DNA from: an uncultured Prevotella sp. | GTDB lineage: Bacteria > Bacteroidota > Bacteroidia > Bacteroidales > Bacteroidaceae | Length of the DNA: 12,818 nt | Direction: 5' to 3' | Assembly (NCBI GenBank): GCA_934190685.1 | Contig: CAKPTK010000067.1 | Coordinates: 1 to 12,818, forward strand | Part shown: in pieces, positions 1-6,457 of the stretch | Layout of the letters: every line of letters begins with the position of its first letter | Position numbering within the stretch: position 1 is the stretch's first letter | Made by a program: the position numbers and the translations under genes | Notes under the pieces: generated by a model | Seen by the model: the letters and a program-made list of their open reading frames with translations, nothing else | Database searches by the model: none | What the model was told of the DNA's origin: nothing

Positions 1-534
1 ACCTATGACATGTATTGGAATGTGTCGCTCGACAAATTCTTGGAAAGAATGCAGAAAGAGAGCAAGAAGTTTTGGAATTTCGAGCGCATGGAGAAAGCGA
101 AGGCTATGGGGCTGACTCCGAATCAAGTCATCACTTTGGCAAGTATTGTGGACGAGGAGACCGCCAACAATGCGGAGAAACCGATGATTGCCGGAATGTA
201 TTACAACCGCTTCAAGACCGGCATGCCTCTTCAGGCTGATCCGACTATCAAGTTCGCCTTGAAACGTTTCGAGTTGAAGCGCATCTATGAGAATTTGTTG
301 TTCGTGAGAAGTCCCTACAACACCTATCGTAATATCGGTCTTCCGCCAGGCCCTATCCGCATACCTTCCGTAGCAGGTATTGACGCAGTGCTCAATCATG
401 TGCACCATGACTATCTCTATATGTGTGCCAAGGAGGATTTCAGCGGCACACACAACTTTGCCCGAACTTACGAGGAACATTTGAAGAATGCCGCAAAATA
501 TACCAAGGCGCTCAATGAAAGAGGAATCAAATAG
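1..534 (+). CDS. mltG: Endolytic transglycosylase MltG, C-terminal part (5' end outside window)
   Basis: This is the C-terminal 177 residues of a YceG/MltG-family membrane-bound lytic transglycosylase, which cleaves nascent peptidoglycan strands and is thought to terminate glycan elongation. The frame is open from base 1, so the N-terminal membrane anchor and LysM-like region lie to the left. Visible family motifs are ASIVDEET (base 157 onward, the segment holding the catalytic glutamate), the following MYYNRF, the LQADPTI segment, and SPYNTYRNIGLPPGPIRIPS (from about base 310). The C-terminal YLYMCAKEDFSGTHNFA stretch is typical of Bacteroidales homologues. The stop is TAG at 532-534. An ATG at base 10 is internal and not a real start. 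The gene converges on the acyl-CoA synthetase gene. Family assignment is secure; the cellular role is taken from the E. coli homologue. Confidence 0.93.
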   Translation, partial: TYDMYWNVSLDKFLERMQKESKKFWNFERMEKAKAMGLTPNQVITLASIVDEETANNAEKPMIAGMYYNRFKTGMPLQADPTIKFALKRFELKRIYENLLFVRSPYNTYRNIGLPPGPIRIPSVAGIDAVLNHVHHDYLYMCAKEDFSGTHNFARTYEEHLKNAAKYTKALNERGIK

Positions 535-537
535 ACC

Positions 538-592
538 AACGAAACGCTACAGGCAGACTAACGGACCGTTAGTCTGCCTGTAGCGCTTCGTT
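538..592. repeat. Long, nearly perfect inverted repeat just after mltG
   Basis: Two 27-base arms (538-564 and 566-592) flank a single central base (A565). Only one pair is mismatched (A544 opposite C586). The inner 20 pairs are perfect, starting with CGCTACAGGC on the left. The element begins four bases after the mltG stop and has no U-run behind it, so alone it is not a classical intrinsic terminator. It could fold as a 3'-end stabilising or RNase III-sensitive hairpin from either strand, or extrude as a cruciform. Confidence 0.85.
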
Positions 593-611
593 AGTGTGCC
601 ACTAATTGGTC

Positions 612-630
612 TTTCATCGTAGGGATGAAA
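612..630. repeat. Small inverted repeat between mltG and acyl-CoA synthetase
   Basis: TTTCATC (612-618) and GATGAAA (624-630) form seven perfect pairs around a five-base loop. It sits between the long palindrome at 538-592 and the terminator at 652-708. No T-run follows. Its function is unknown and it could be chance; it is listed because it is the middle of three hairpins in a 160-base stretch. Confidence 0.45.
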
Positions 631-651
631 TCTGCTGGCGACCACAAACGA

Positions 652-708
652 CAACACCGGACATATCTGCCTTTCGGCTCGAGATATGTCCGGTGTTGCT
701 GTTTTTTT
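652..708 (+). terminator. Rho-independent terminator for mltG
   Basis: Arms 652-668 and 682-698 (CAACACCGGACATATCT and its complement) make 17 perfect pairs with a 13-base loop, followed within four bases by seven Ts (702-708). This is a strong intrinsic terminator for rightward transcription. Read leftward, the hairpin is followed only by TCGTTTGTGG, so it would terminate the convergent acyl-CoA synthetase transcript weakly. The T-run lies 14 bases beyond the stop codon of that leftward gene. Confidence 0.85.
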
Positions 709-721
709 ATCTAAACATCTA

Positions 722-2389
722 TCAGCTCAGTTTGTAGAGATAGCGTTTGATGCTCTTCTTAGGAGTTTTTTCGAACTCATCTACTTGGATTTGAATGCGG
801 GAGAGCTTGCTGTAGGCAGGTACAACCTCGTTGAGGTCCTTTCTGTTCTGCTCCATCACATTCTTGATGTCCTCGTCGCTGAAGCCCATTTGTCTTGCTT
901 CGTCGTAGTCGGGATGTACCAAACCGACAAGTTTCTCGCCGTCTTGCACCACAAGACATTCGTTGACGAGCGGCATGGAGTTGAGCTTGTCCTCAATCTC
1001 CTCAGGATAGATGTTTTGTCCAGAGGAACCTAAAAGCATGTTCTTGCTGCGCCCCTTGATAAACACATTGCCATCCTTGTCCATGATGCCAAGGTCTCCG
1101 GTGTGGTACCATCCTTCCTCGTCGAGGGCTTGTTGGGTGGCTTCCTCGTTCTTGTAATAACCGAGCATCACATTGGTGCCTTTGGCGACAATCTCGCCTG
1201 GAATCTTTTGCGGGTCGGGACTGAGAATCTTCACCTCCATGTGTACCACTTCTTTTCCGCATGAGCCTACGACATGGTCGTGCCAATCGTCGTAAGTGAT
1301 GATGGGTGCGCATTCCGTAGCACCATATCCCACGGTGAAGGGGAAGTCGATGCTGCGCAGGAACTTCTCAATTTCCTGGTTGAGGGCGGCGCCACCGATG
1401 ATGATTTCATACAGGTTGCCACCAAATGCCTGGTATACTTGCTCGCAGATTTTCTGCTTCACTTTCTTGCTGATGACAGGCATGTTCATCAGCAGACGGA
1501 TGCGGTTGTTTTGTATTTTGGGGAATACTTTCTTGCGGATAATCTTCTCGATGATGAGTGGCACGGCAATGATGATGGACGGCTTGATGTCGGCAAAAGC
1601 CTGTGCCACAATGGCGGGAGAGGGAATGCGGGTGAGATAGTAGACATGGCAACCATGGGCGAACTCAAAGAGAAATTCGAATGCCATGCCATACATGTGT
1701 GCCATCGGCAGAATACTGATGGTGTTGGATCCTGACGGGATGGTCTTGCCGAGTACTTGATTGGCAAAATCAAGGTTGCCCCACAGCGCACGATAAGGGA
1801 GCATCACACCCTTGGAGAAGCCTGTAGTGCCACTGGTGTAGTTGATTAGAGCCAACTCATCAGGACTTTGCTCCTTATAATAGCTTACATGTTCCTTGCG
1901 GAAATATTTGGGGAATTTCTCGCCGAAGATGCGGTTGAGATTCTCGCGGGCATAAGTCAGTTTGTCTGTACGAGAAACCACAAGCGAGTAATCCGGAATA
2001 TAGATGATGCCTTCAAGGTCGGGCATCTGGGCTGGATCGATAATTGTGTTGACCACATCGCCGACAAAAAGAAGTTTTGCCTGGCTGTGGTTCACGATGT
2101 TGTGAATCTGGTCAGCTTTGAATTCGTGAAGGATGGGGACAGCCACGGCTCCATAGGTCAGTGTGGCGAGAAAGGCTACGGCCCAATGGGAACTGTTGCG
2201 TCCGCAGAGAGCGATTTTGTCACCGCGCACAACACCACTGTTCTCGAACATGATGTGGAGCTTTTCTATTTTTCGTGCCACATCGTGATATTGGAGTGTG
2301 GCACCTTTATAGTCTGTAAAGGCGTCTAAGTCCCAGTTTTTAAGGATGCTCTTTTCTATAAAAGAATTGAAGCTTGGTATTGATTCCAT
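722..2389 (-). CDS. AMP-forming acyl-CoA synthetase (long-chain fatty acid-CoA ligase type)
   Basis: 555-residue member of the adenylate-forming superfamily (COG1022-like). It should activate a fatty acid with ATP to acyl-AMP and then transfer it to CoA. The P-loop-like signature YTSGTTGFSKG lies at about residues 184-194. YGATECAP (core motif A5), YHTGDLG (A7) and KGRSKNMLLGSSGQNIYPEEIE-type hinge and C-terminal-domain motifs follow, and the C-terminal TPKKSIKRY carries the expected catalytic lysine. Length matches the family. The start chosen is the ATG at 2387-2389 (MESIPSFNSF). The frame extends nine codons further to a TTG at 2414-2416, but that codon lies inside the -7 promoter element, so it cannot be in the transcript. 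Substrate chain length cannot be read from sequence. In an anaerobe without obvious beta-oxidation a role in recycling exogenous or membrane fatty acids is plausible (inference). Confidence 0.93.
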   Translation of the reverse strand: MESIPSFNSFIEKSILKNWDLDAFTDYKGATLQYHDVARKIEKLHIMFENSGVVRGDKIALCGRNSSHWAVAFLATLTYGAVAVPILHEFKADQIHNIVNHSQAKLLFVGDVVNTIIDPAQMPDLEGIIYIPDYSLVVSRTDKLTYARENLNRIFGEKFPKYFRKEHVSYYKEQSPDELALINYTSGTTGFSKGVMLPYRALWGNLDFANQVLGKTIPSGSNTISILPMAHMYGMAFEFLFEFAHGCHVYYLTRIPSPAIVAQAFADIKPSIIIAVPLIIEKIIRKKVFPKIQNNRIRLLMNMPVISKKVKQKICEQVYQAFGGNLYEIIIGGAALNQEIEKFLRSIDFPFTVGYGATECAPIITYDDWHDHVVGSCGKEVVHMEVKILSPDPQKIPGEIVAKGTNVMLGYYKNEEATQQALDEEGWYHTGDLGIMDKDGNVFIKGRSKNMLLGSSGQNIYPEEIEDKLNSMPLVNECLVVQDGEKLVGLVHPDYDEARQMGFSDEDIKNVMEQNRKDLNEVVPAYSKLSRIQIQVDEFEKTPKKSIKRYLYKLS

Positions 2390-2407
2390 TGCACAATATA
2401 TGTTAAT

Positions 2408-2462
2408 AATGTGCAAAGGTAATATGCTTTTTGCACATTGGCAAATATTTTGTGCACAAAAT
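2408..2462 (-). promoter_or_regulatory. Bacteroidetes-type promoter of acyl-CoA synthetase with operator-like repeats
   Basis: On the minus strand TTTG (plus 2442-2445), 20 bases, then TACCTTTG (plus 2414-2421) match the Bacteroidetes -33/-7 consensus, predicting a start near 2408 and a leader of about 20 bases. Two symmetric elements overlie it. AATGTGCAAA (2408-2417) and TTTGCACATT (2430-2439) form a perfect 10-base inverted repeat, with arm centres 22 bases apart. A perfect 16-base palindrome, ATTTTGTGCACAAAAT, occupies 2447-2462 just upstream of the -33. A further TGCACA lies at 2390-2395. All share the core TGTGCA at roughly two-helical-turn spacing, as expected for a dimeric repressor or activator. 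The regulator is unknown. Confidence 0.75.
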
Positions 2463-2470
2463 GCATCCTT

Positions 2471-3715
2471 TTATTCGTAATGCATTGATTTCGCTGGATG
2501 AATGTGCGAAACGAGGTAGCTGGGCACTATTAAGACAAGGACACTGATGACGAGGGTGGCCAAATTGATGAGGACAATCAATATAGGGTCCAATTCCACA
2601 GGCACCGTGCTGACATAATAGGTCTGTGCGTCGAGTTTGACGAATCCGGTGAAGCGTTGCAACACCACCAAACCGATGCCGAGGATGTTTCCGAAGAGCA
2701 GTCCTTTGCCGATGATGAAGATGGCAAACCACAGGAATGTATGGCGGATTGTGCGGTTCTTGGCTCCCAAAGCCTTGAGCAGTCCAATCATGTTGGTGCG
2801 TTCAAGGATAATGATGAGCAAGCCGGATATCATGGTGAAACCTGCCACGCAGACCATCAGTCCCAAGATAATCCACACGTTGAGGTCGAGCAGGTCGAGC
2901 CAAGAGAATATCTGTGGGTTGGCTTCCTGGATGGTTTCAGAGGTGTAGGTCTCCCCATAGGAGTCGACAGTCTTGTTTATTTTATGGATAACCCGGTCGT
3001 CCACGATTGGCAGTTCATTGAAATCCTTCACGGTGAGCTCCACACCGCTGCTTTGGTCCGGCTCCCATCCGTTCAGTTTCACAGTGGTGTAAAGATCCGT
3101 ATAGGCAATCACCTCATCAAACCGGCTTAGGTTTGTTTGGTAGATGCCTGCCACGGTGAAACGTCGGATGCGCACATCGTTGTTTATAAAATAGGTGAAG
3201 ATGCGGTCGCCCACCTTCAGTTTCAGCTTGTCTGCCATGGTCTTCGAGATGACAATCTTGTTGTGGCTTACTTTGTCGCTGAACTTGGGGATGCTTCCCG
3301 CCACTATGTTCTGATGGATGAACGTTGTGTCATATTCCGGACCAATGCCTTTGAGCATTACGCCGAGGAAATCTGTGTTGGTTTTGAGAATACCCTGTTT
3401 TAAACCAAAACGTTGCGCATGGCTTACGCCGTCGATGTGCTCCACTGTCTTGATCAGGCTGTCGTTGGTGCAGATAGGGAAAGGTTCGCCGCTCTGCATC
3501 GCCAGGAAGTTGGCAACGGTGATATGACTGCCGAACCCCACCACCTTGTCGCGGATGGTGTGCTTGAAGCCGATGACCACGCAAACGGATATAATCATCA
3601 CCGCCAGTCCGATGGCAACACCAGCTGTGGCGATGCGGATGGCAGGACGCGAAACCTTGCGCTTGTCACCTTTGTCGTTGAATATCCTTTTGGCTAAAAA
3701 CAGGGGAAGATTCAT
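2471..3715 (-). CDS. LolC/LolE-family ABC transporter permease (FtsX-like)
   Basis: 414-residue inner-membrane permease with the MacB/FtsX architecture. A first membrane helix lies at about residues 26-50 and a large periplasmic domain at about 51-275. Three C-terminal helices follow, starting with WIILGLMVCVAGFTMISGLL; the cytoplasmic coupling segment ERTNMIGLLKALGAKN lies between the second and third helices. Length equals that of E. coli LolE, which extracts lipoproteins from the inner membrane for delivery to LolA. No LolD-type ATPase is adjacent, so the partner must be encoded elsewhere. The ATG (3713-3715) overlaps the aminotransferase stop as ATGA, implying translational coupling. Lipoprotein sorting is the best guess from length and topology, but other FtsX-like exporters cannot be excluded. 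Confidence 0.88.
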   Translation of the reverse strand: MNLPLFLAKRIFNDKGDKRKVSRPAIRIATAGVAIGLAVMIISVCVVIGFKHTIRDKVVGFGSHITVANFLAMQSGEPFPICTNDSLIKTVEHIDGVSHAQRFGLKQGILKTNTDFLGVMLKGIGPEYDTTFIHQNIVAGSIPKFSDKVSHNKIVISKTMADKLKLKVGDRIFTYFINNDVRIRRFTVAGIYQTNLSRFDEVIAYTDLYTTVKLNGWEPDQSSGVELTVKDFNELPIVDDRVIHKINKTVDSYGETYTSETIQEANPQIFSWLDLLDLNVWIILGLMVCVAGFTMISGLLIIILERTNMIGLLKALGAKNRTIRHTFLWFAIFIIGKGLLFGNILGIGLVVLQRFTGFVKLDAQTYYVSTVPVELDPILIVLINLATLVISVLVLIVPSYLVSHIHPAKSMHYE

Positions 3716-4923
3716 TTCTGTTCCTCCATGACACGTCCAGGATAGGCCTCGAGCGCTTTGCGGAGTACGACGAGCGCGCGCTCAAGATCCTCTTTTTTCA
3801 ATACGTAGGCGATGCGCACTTGGTTGATGCCGGCTCCGGGAGTGGTGTAGAATCCGGTGGCAGGGGCCATCATTACCGTCTCGCCCTCATAGTTGAACTC
3901 TTCAAGACACCAACGGCAGAACTTCTCGCTGTCGTCGACAGGGAGTTTGGCCACGGTATAGAAAGCTCCCATGGGGATAGGGGAGTAGACACCTGGTATG
4001 CGGTTCAATCCGTCAATCAGGCATTTGCGTCGTTCCACATATTCGTCATACACATCGCGATAGTATTCTTCGGGTGCGTCGAGTGATGCCTCGGCTACAA
4101 TTTGTCCGATAAGGGGAGGGGAGAGGCGTGCCTGGCAGAATTTCATGACGGCAGCACGCACTTCCTTGTTCTTCGTGATAAGGGCACCAATGCGTATACC
4201 GCACTCGCTGTAGCGCTTTGACACAGAGTCGATGAGGATGACATTCTGCTCAATGCCTTCCAAATGGCAAGCACTGATGTAGGGCGATCCTGTGTAGATA
4301 TATTCACGATAGACCTCGTCTGAGAAGAGGTAGAGGTCGTATTTCTTCACGAGGTCACGGATTTGGTTCATTTCCCTGCGGGTGTAGAGATAACCTGTAG
4401 GGTTGTTGGGGTTGCAAATCATGATGGCACGGGTGCGCTCGTTGATAAGCTCCTCAAACTTCTCTACCTTTGGAAGGGAAAATCCTTCCTCGATGGTGGT
4501 GGCGATGGTACGGATTTTCGCACCGGCAGAGATGGCGAATGCCATATAGTTGGCATAGGCCGGCTCGGGCACGATGATTTCGTCACCAGGATTCAGACAA
4601 GACATGAAGGCAAACAAAACAGCCTCAGATCCGCCTGATGTGATGATGATGTCATCGGCGTCAACATTGATGTTGAATTTCTTATAATATCCGGTGAGTT
4701 TCTGTCGGTATGACAAATAGCCTTGAGAAGGAGAATATTCCAAAATGTGACGGTGGATATTCTTCAAGGCGTCCAGTCCGACTTGCGGAGTGGGCAGGTC
4801 GGGTTGTCCAATATTTAAGTGGTATACTTTTATTCCTCTATTTTTTGCGGCAACAGCCAAAGGAGCCAATTTACGTATTGGCGATTCCGGCATTTCCAGT
4901 CCGCGAACTGATATCTCAGGCAT
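3712..4923 (-). CDS. Class I/II PLP-dependent aminotransferase (aspartate aminotransferase-like)
   Basis: 403-residue fold-type I aminotransferase. Visible motifs are HLNIGQPDLPTP (35-46), SGGSEA (96-101, phosphate contact), NPNNPTG (171-177, with the PLP-contacting Asn174), SDEVY (201-205, Asp202 pairing with the pyridine nitrogen and Tyr205), SVSKRYSECGIRIG (233-246, Schiff-base Lys236 and phosphate-contacting Arg244) and NQVRIAYVL near the C-terminus with the substrate-carboxylate arginine. Nothing catalytic is missing. Substrate is uncertain: relatives are annotated as aspartate, aromatic or alanine aminotransferases. The start ATG at 4921-4923 lies about 28 bases downstream of the predicted transcription start. 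It is the first gene of a two-gene leftward unit with the LolC/E-type permease, an association with no obvious biochemical logic. Confidence 0.93.
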   Translation of the reverse strand: MPEISVRGLEMPESPIRKLAPLAVAAKNRGIKVYHLNIGQPDLPTPQVGLDALKNIHRHILEYSPSQGYLSYRQKLTGYYKKFNINVDADDIIITSGGSEAVLFAFMSCLNPGDEIIVPEPAYANYMAFAISAGAKIRTIATTIEEGFSLPKVEKFEELINERTRAIMICNPNNPTGYLYTRREMNQIRDLVKKYDLYLFSDEVYREYIYTGSPYISACHLEGIEQNVILIDSVSKRYSECGIRIGALITKNKEVRAAVMKFCQARLSPPLIGQIVAEASLDAPEEYYRDVYDEYVERRKCLIDGLNRIPGVYSPIPMGAFYTVAKLPVDDSEKFCRWCLEEFNYEGETVMMAPATGFYTTPGAGINQVRIAYVLKKEDLERALVVLRKALEAYPGRVMEEQK

Positions 4924-4956
4924 ATAAATCTTTAAAAATAATTAGTTCTAAGAGTG

Positions 4957-4987
4957 CAAAGGTAGTGCAAATCGAAGACAATGCAAA
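4957..4987 (-). promoter_or_regulatory. Promoter of the aminotransferase-permease unit
   Basis: Minus-strand TTTG (plus 4984-4987), 19 bases, then TACCTTTG (plus 4957-4964) is an exact Bacteroidetes -33/-7 match. The predicted start is near 4951, giving a leader of about 28 bases before the ATG at 4923. The -33 element is overlapped by one arm of the AT-rich inverted repeat at 4985-5007. Confidence 0.8.
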
Positions 4988-5007
4988 ATAAAATGGGATT
5001 TTATTTT
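4985..5007. repeat. AT-rich inverted repeat touching the aminotransferase -33 element
   Basis: AAAATAAAAT (4985-4994) and ATTTTATTTT (4998-5007) are perfect complements around GGG. The left arm covers three bases of the -33 box. It could be an operator, a bent or UP-like upstream element, or a chance AT-rich palindrome. The remainder of this divergent intergenic region (5008-5085) shows no gene or recognisable RNA. Confidence 0.5.
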
Positions 5008-5085
5008 CATTGTTGAGATGCAGCCTATAGGGGCTTACCATAATTTTATATAGAGTGCCAATGGGAATAGAATTGAAAAATAAAA

Positions 5086-5133
5086 GAAGGCAAAACTTTG
5101 GCTTGTTCGGGGATTTTGCGTAATTTTGCCTTC
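5086..5133 (+). promoter_or_regulatory. Promoter of DUF4494-yggS unit, flanked by a perfect inverted repeat
   Basis: TTTG (5097-5100), 20 bases, then TAATTTTG (5121-5128) match the Bacteroidetes consensus; the predicted start is near 5134, about 31 bases before the ATG at 5165. GAAGGCAAAA (5086-5095) and TTTTGCCTTC (5124-5133) are perfect 10-base complements placed just upstream of the -33 and over the -7 and start region, with centres 38 bases apart. The arrangement resembles a paired operator that could loop out the promoter (inference). The same bases in RNA would not form a hairpin because transcription starts after the left arm. Confidence 0.75.
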
Positions 5134-5164
5134 CAAATTAATAAAAAACAATCACGAAAAGACA

Positions 5165-5677
5165 ATGAGAGCAATAAGTGCAAATTGGTTTGAAACGAAA
5201 GTGCGTTATACAAAGCAGATGGAAGACGGCCTTGAAAAGGACGTTACCGAGACATATGTGGTTGATGCCGACGGCTTTGCAGAGGCAGAGGCTAATATTA
5301 ATGAAGAAATGGAACCCTATTTTCATGGAGGATCTACTGTGAAGAATATTTCTCCTGCATCTTATCGTGAGATTTTCTTCAGCGATTTTGACAATGATGA
5401 CAAGTGGTATAAGGCCAAATTGCAATTTATCACAATTGACGAGAAAACGTCTAAGGAAAAGCGCACCAGTCAGTACTTTCTTGTTCAAGCTGCTAGTATT
5501 CAGGGGGCGGTGAAACACATTGAAGAAGTGCAAGGCGCAGGCATGATGGACTATGTGATTGCCAGTGTGGCTGAAACACAAATCATGGATGTTTTTGAGC
5601 ACGTGAAGACAGCTGCCAAGAAACTTGAAAAGAACGACAAACCTGAGTACGAACAGGCTGAGGAAGAAAAGAAGTGA
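5165..5677 (+). CDS. DUF4494 domain protein
   Basis: 170-residue acidic, soluble protein with no signal peptide or membrane segment. The N-terminus (ANWFETKVRYTKQMEDG), the central KWYKAKLQFITIDEKTSKEK segment and the DYVIASVAETQIMDVF block near the C-terminus match the DUF4494 family as I know it from Bacteroidetes. Its function is not established. The last 25 or so residues are a charged, low-complexity tail rich in Lys and Glu. The start is the ATG at 5165 (MRAISANWF). The frame continues upstream to a TTG at 5126, but that codon lies within the -7 element and cannot be transcribed. The gene is 15 bases upstream of the YggS-family gene, so the two are co-transcribed; a link to PLP metabolism is only suggested by this pairing. 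Confidence 0.85.
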   Translation: MRAISANWFETKVRYTKQMEDGLEKDVTETYVVDADGFAEAEANINEEMEPYFHGGSTVKNISPASYREIFFSDFDNDDKWYKAKLQFITIDEKTSKEKRTSQYFLVQAASIQGAVKHIEEVQGAGMMDYVIASVAETQIMDVFEHVKTAAKKLEKNDKPEYEQAEEEKK

Positions 5678-5692
5678 ACCCATAATAACGGA

Positions 5693-6373
5693 ATGAATAT
5701 GGAAACAGACGTAGCGAAAAATCTTCGTGAGGTGCTCAGCAACCTCCCCTCTGGTGTGCGCCTCGTGGCCATAAGCAAGTATCACCCCAACGAGTACATT
5801 GAGGCTGCTTACGCTGCAGGACAACGTGTCTTCGGAGAAAGTCATGAACAAGAATTGGCCAGGAAGGTGGAAACGCTTCCTAAGGACATCGAATGGCATT
5901 TCATCGGACACTTGCAAACCAACAAAGTGAAATATATTGCGCCTTATATCTCGATGGTCGAGGCTGTCGACTCGCTCAAACTGCTGAAGGAAATCGACAA
6001 ACAGGCCGCCAAGCACGACCGCGTGATTGACGTGTTGCTCGAGCTTCATATCGCATCGGAAGAGACCAAATACGGACTCACTCTTGATGCTTGCCGCCAG
6101 CTGCTTGAGGATGGCGAGTGGCGTCAGTTGCACAATGTCCGCATTTGTGGACTGATGATGATGGCCAGCAATGTCGATGATGAACAGCAAATAAGAGACG
6201 AATTCAATCTGGCTGCGGATTTCTTCGATGAAGTGAAAGCCAAATATTTCTCCGACCGGCCTTCGTTCTGCGAACGGAGTTGGGGCATGAGTCATGATTA
6301 TAAAATCGCCGTGCGGTGCCGTAGCACAATGGTGCGTGTGGGCACGTTCATATTCGGACCGAGAGTTTATTGA
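5693..6373 (+). CDS. yggS: YggS/PROSC-family pyridoxal phosphate homeostasis protein
   Basis: 226-residue single-domain alanine-racemase-like barrel of the COG0325 family, a non-catalytic PLP-binding protein that buffers PLP. Lys29 in VAISKYHP is the expected Schiff-base lysine. FGESHEQE (47-54), EWHFIGHLQTNKVKYI (67-82), ELHIASEETKYGL (117-129), ICGLMMMA (151-158) and WGMSHDY (197-203) follow the family order. The C-terminal phosphate-binding segment is unusual: it reads CRSTMVRVG (209-217), where relatives such as E. coli carry GSTMVRIG, so Arg210 replaces a strongly conserved glycine, and Arg195 replaces the usual Leu/Ile before SxGMS. ATG at 5693 is used; a second ATG at 5699 is possible. 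The gene is co-transcribed with DUF4494 and followed by strong hairpins. Confidence 0.92.
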   Translation: MNMETDVAKNLREVLSNLPSGVRLVAISKYHPNEYIEAAYAAGQRVFGESHEQELARKVETLPKDIEWHFIGHLQTNKVKYIAPYISMVEAVDSLKLLKEIDKQAAKHDRVIDVLLELHIASEETKYGLTLDACRQLLEDGEWRQLHNVRICGLMMMASNVDDEQQIRDEFNLAADFFDEVKAKYFSDRPSFCERSWGMSHDYKIAVRCRSTMVRVGTFIFGPRVY

Positions 6374-6381
6374 TGAAATAG

Positions 6382-6424
6382 AATAAAAGGGAACCCTGTA
6401 CAGGTTGCGGGACTCCCTTTTATT
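6382..6424 (+). terminator. Hairpin after yggS, likely intrinsic terminator
   Basis: AATAAAAGGGA (6382-6392) and TCCCTTTTATT (6414-6424) are 11 perfect pairs. The 21-base loop itself contains the palindrome CCTGTACAGG (6395-6404). The right arm ends in a T-rich tract, as does the complement of the left arm, so termination could work in both directions. It lies nine bases after the yggS stop. The last four bases are shared with the next hairpin. Confidence 0.65.
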
Positions 6425-6454
6425 GTTTGTCACCGAGCTTGGTGACAAACAATA
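6421..6454. repeat. Second hairpin, overlapping the first
   Basis: TATTGTTTGTCACC (6421-6434) and GGTGACAAACAATA (6441-6454) are 14 perfect pairs with a six-base loop. No T-run follows. Bases 6421-6424 belong to both this stem and the preceding one, so the full-length versions of the two stems compete. Possible roles are an attenuator-like switch, a tandem terminator, or a processing site before the kinase gene. Confidence 0.7.
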
Positions 6455-6457
6455 ACC

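Noticed and set aside
538-698. Possible CRISPR array or small mobile element in the spacer after mltG.
   Set aside because: The repeats are inverted, differ from one another and are not regularly spaced. There is no transposase or target-site duplication.
686-1033. Plus-strand open frame of 115 codons opposite the acyl-CoA synthetase C-terminus.
   Set aside because: It begins inside the mltG terminator region and reads the complement of conserved adenylate-forming motifs.
4710-4991. Plus-strand open frame of 93 codons running out of the aminotransferase gene into the divergent spacer.
   Set aside because: It is antisense to the aminotransferase N-terminus and its promoter; the sequence is not protein-like.
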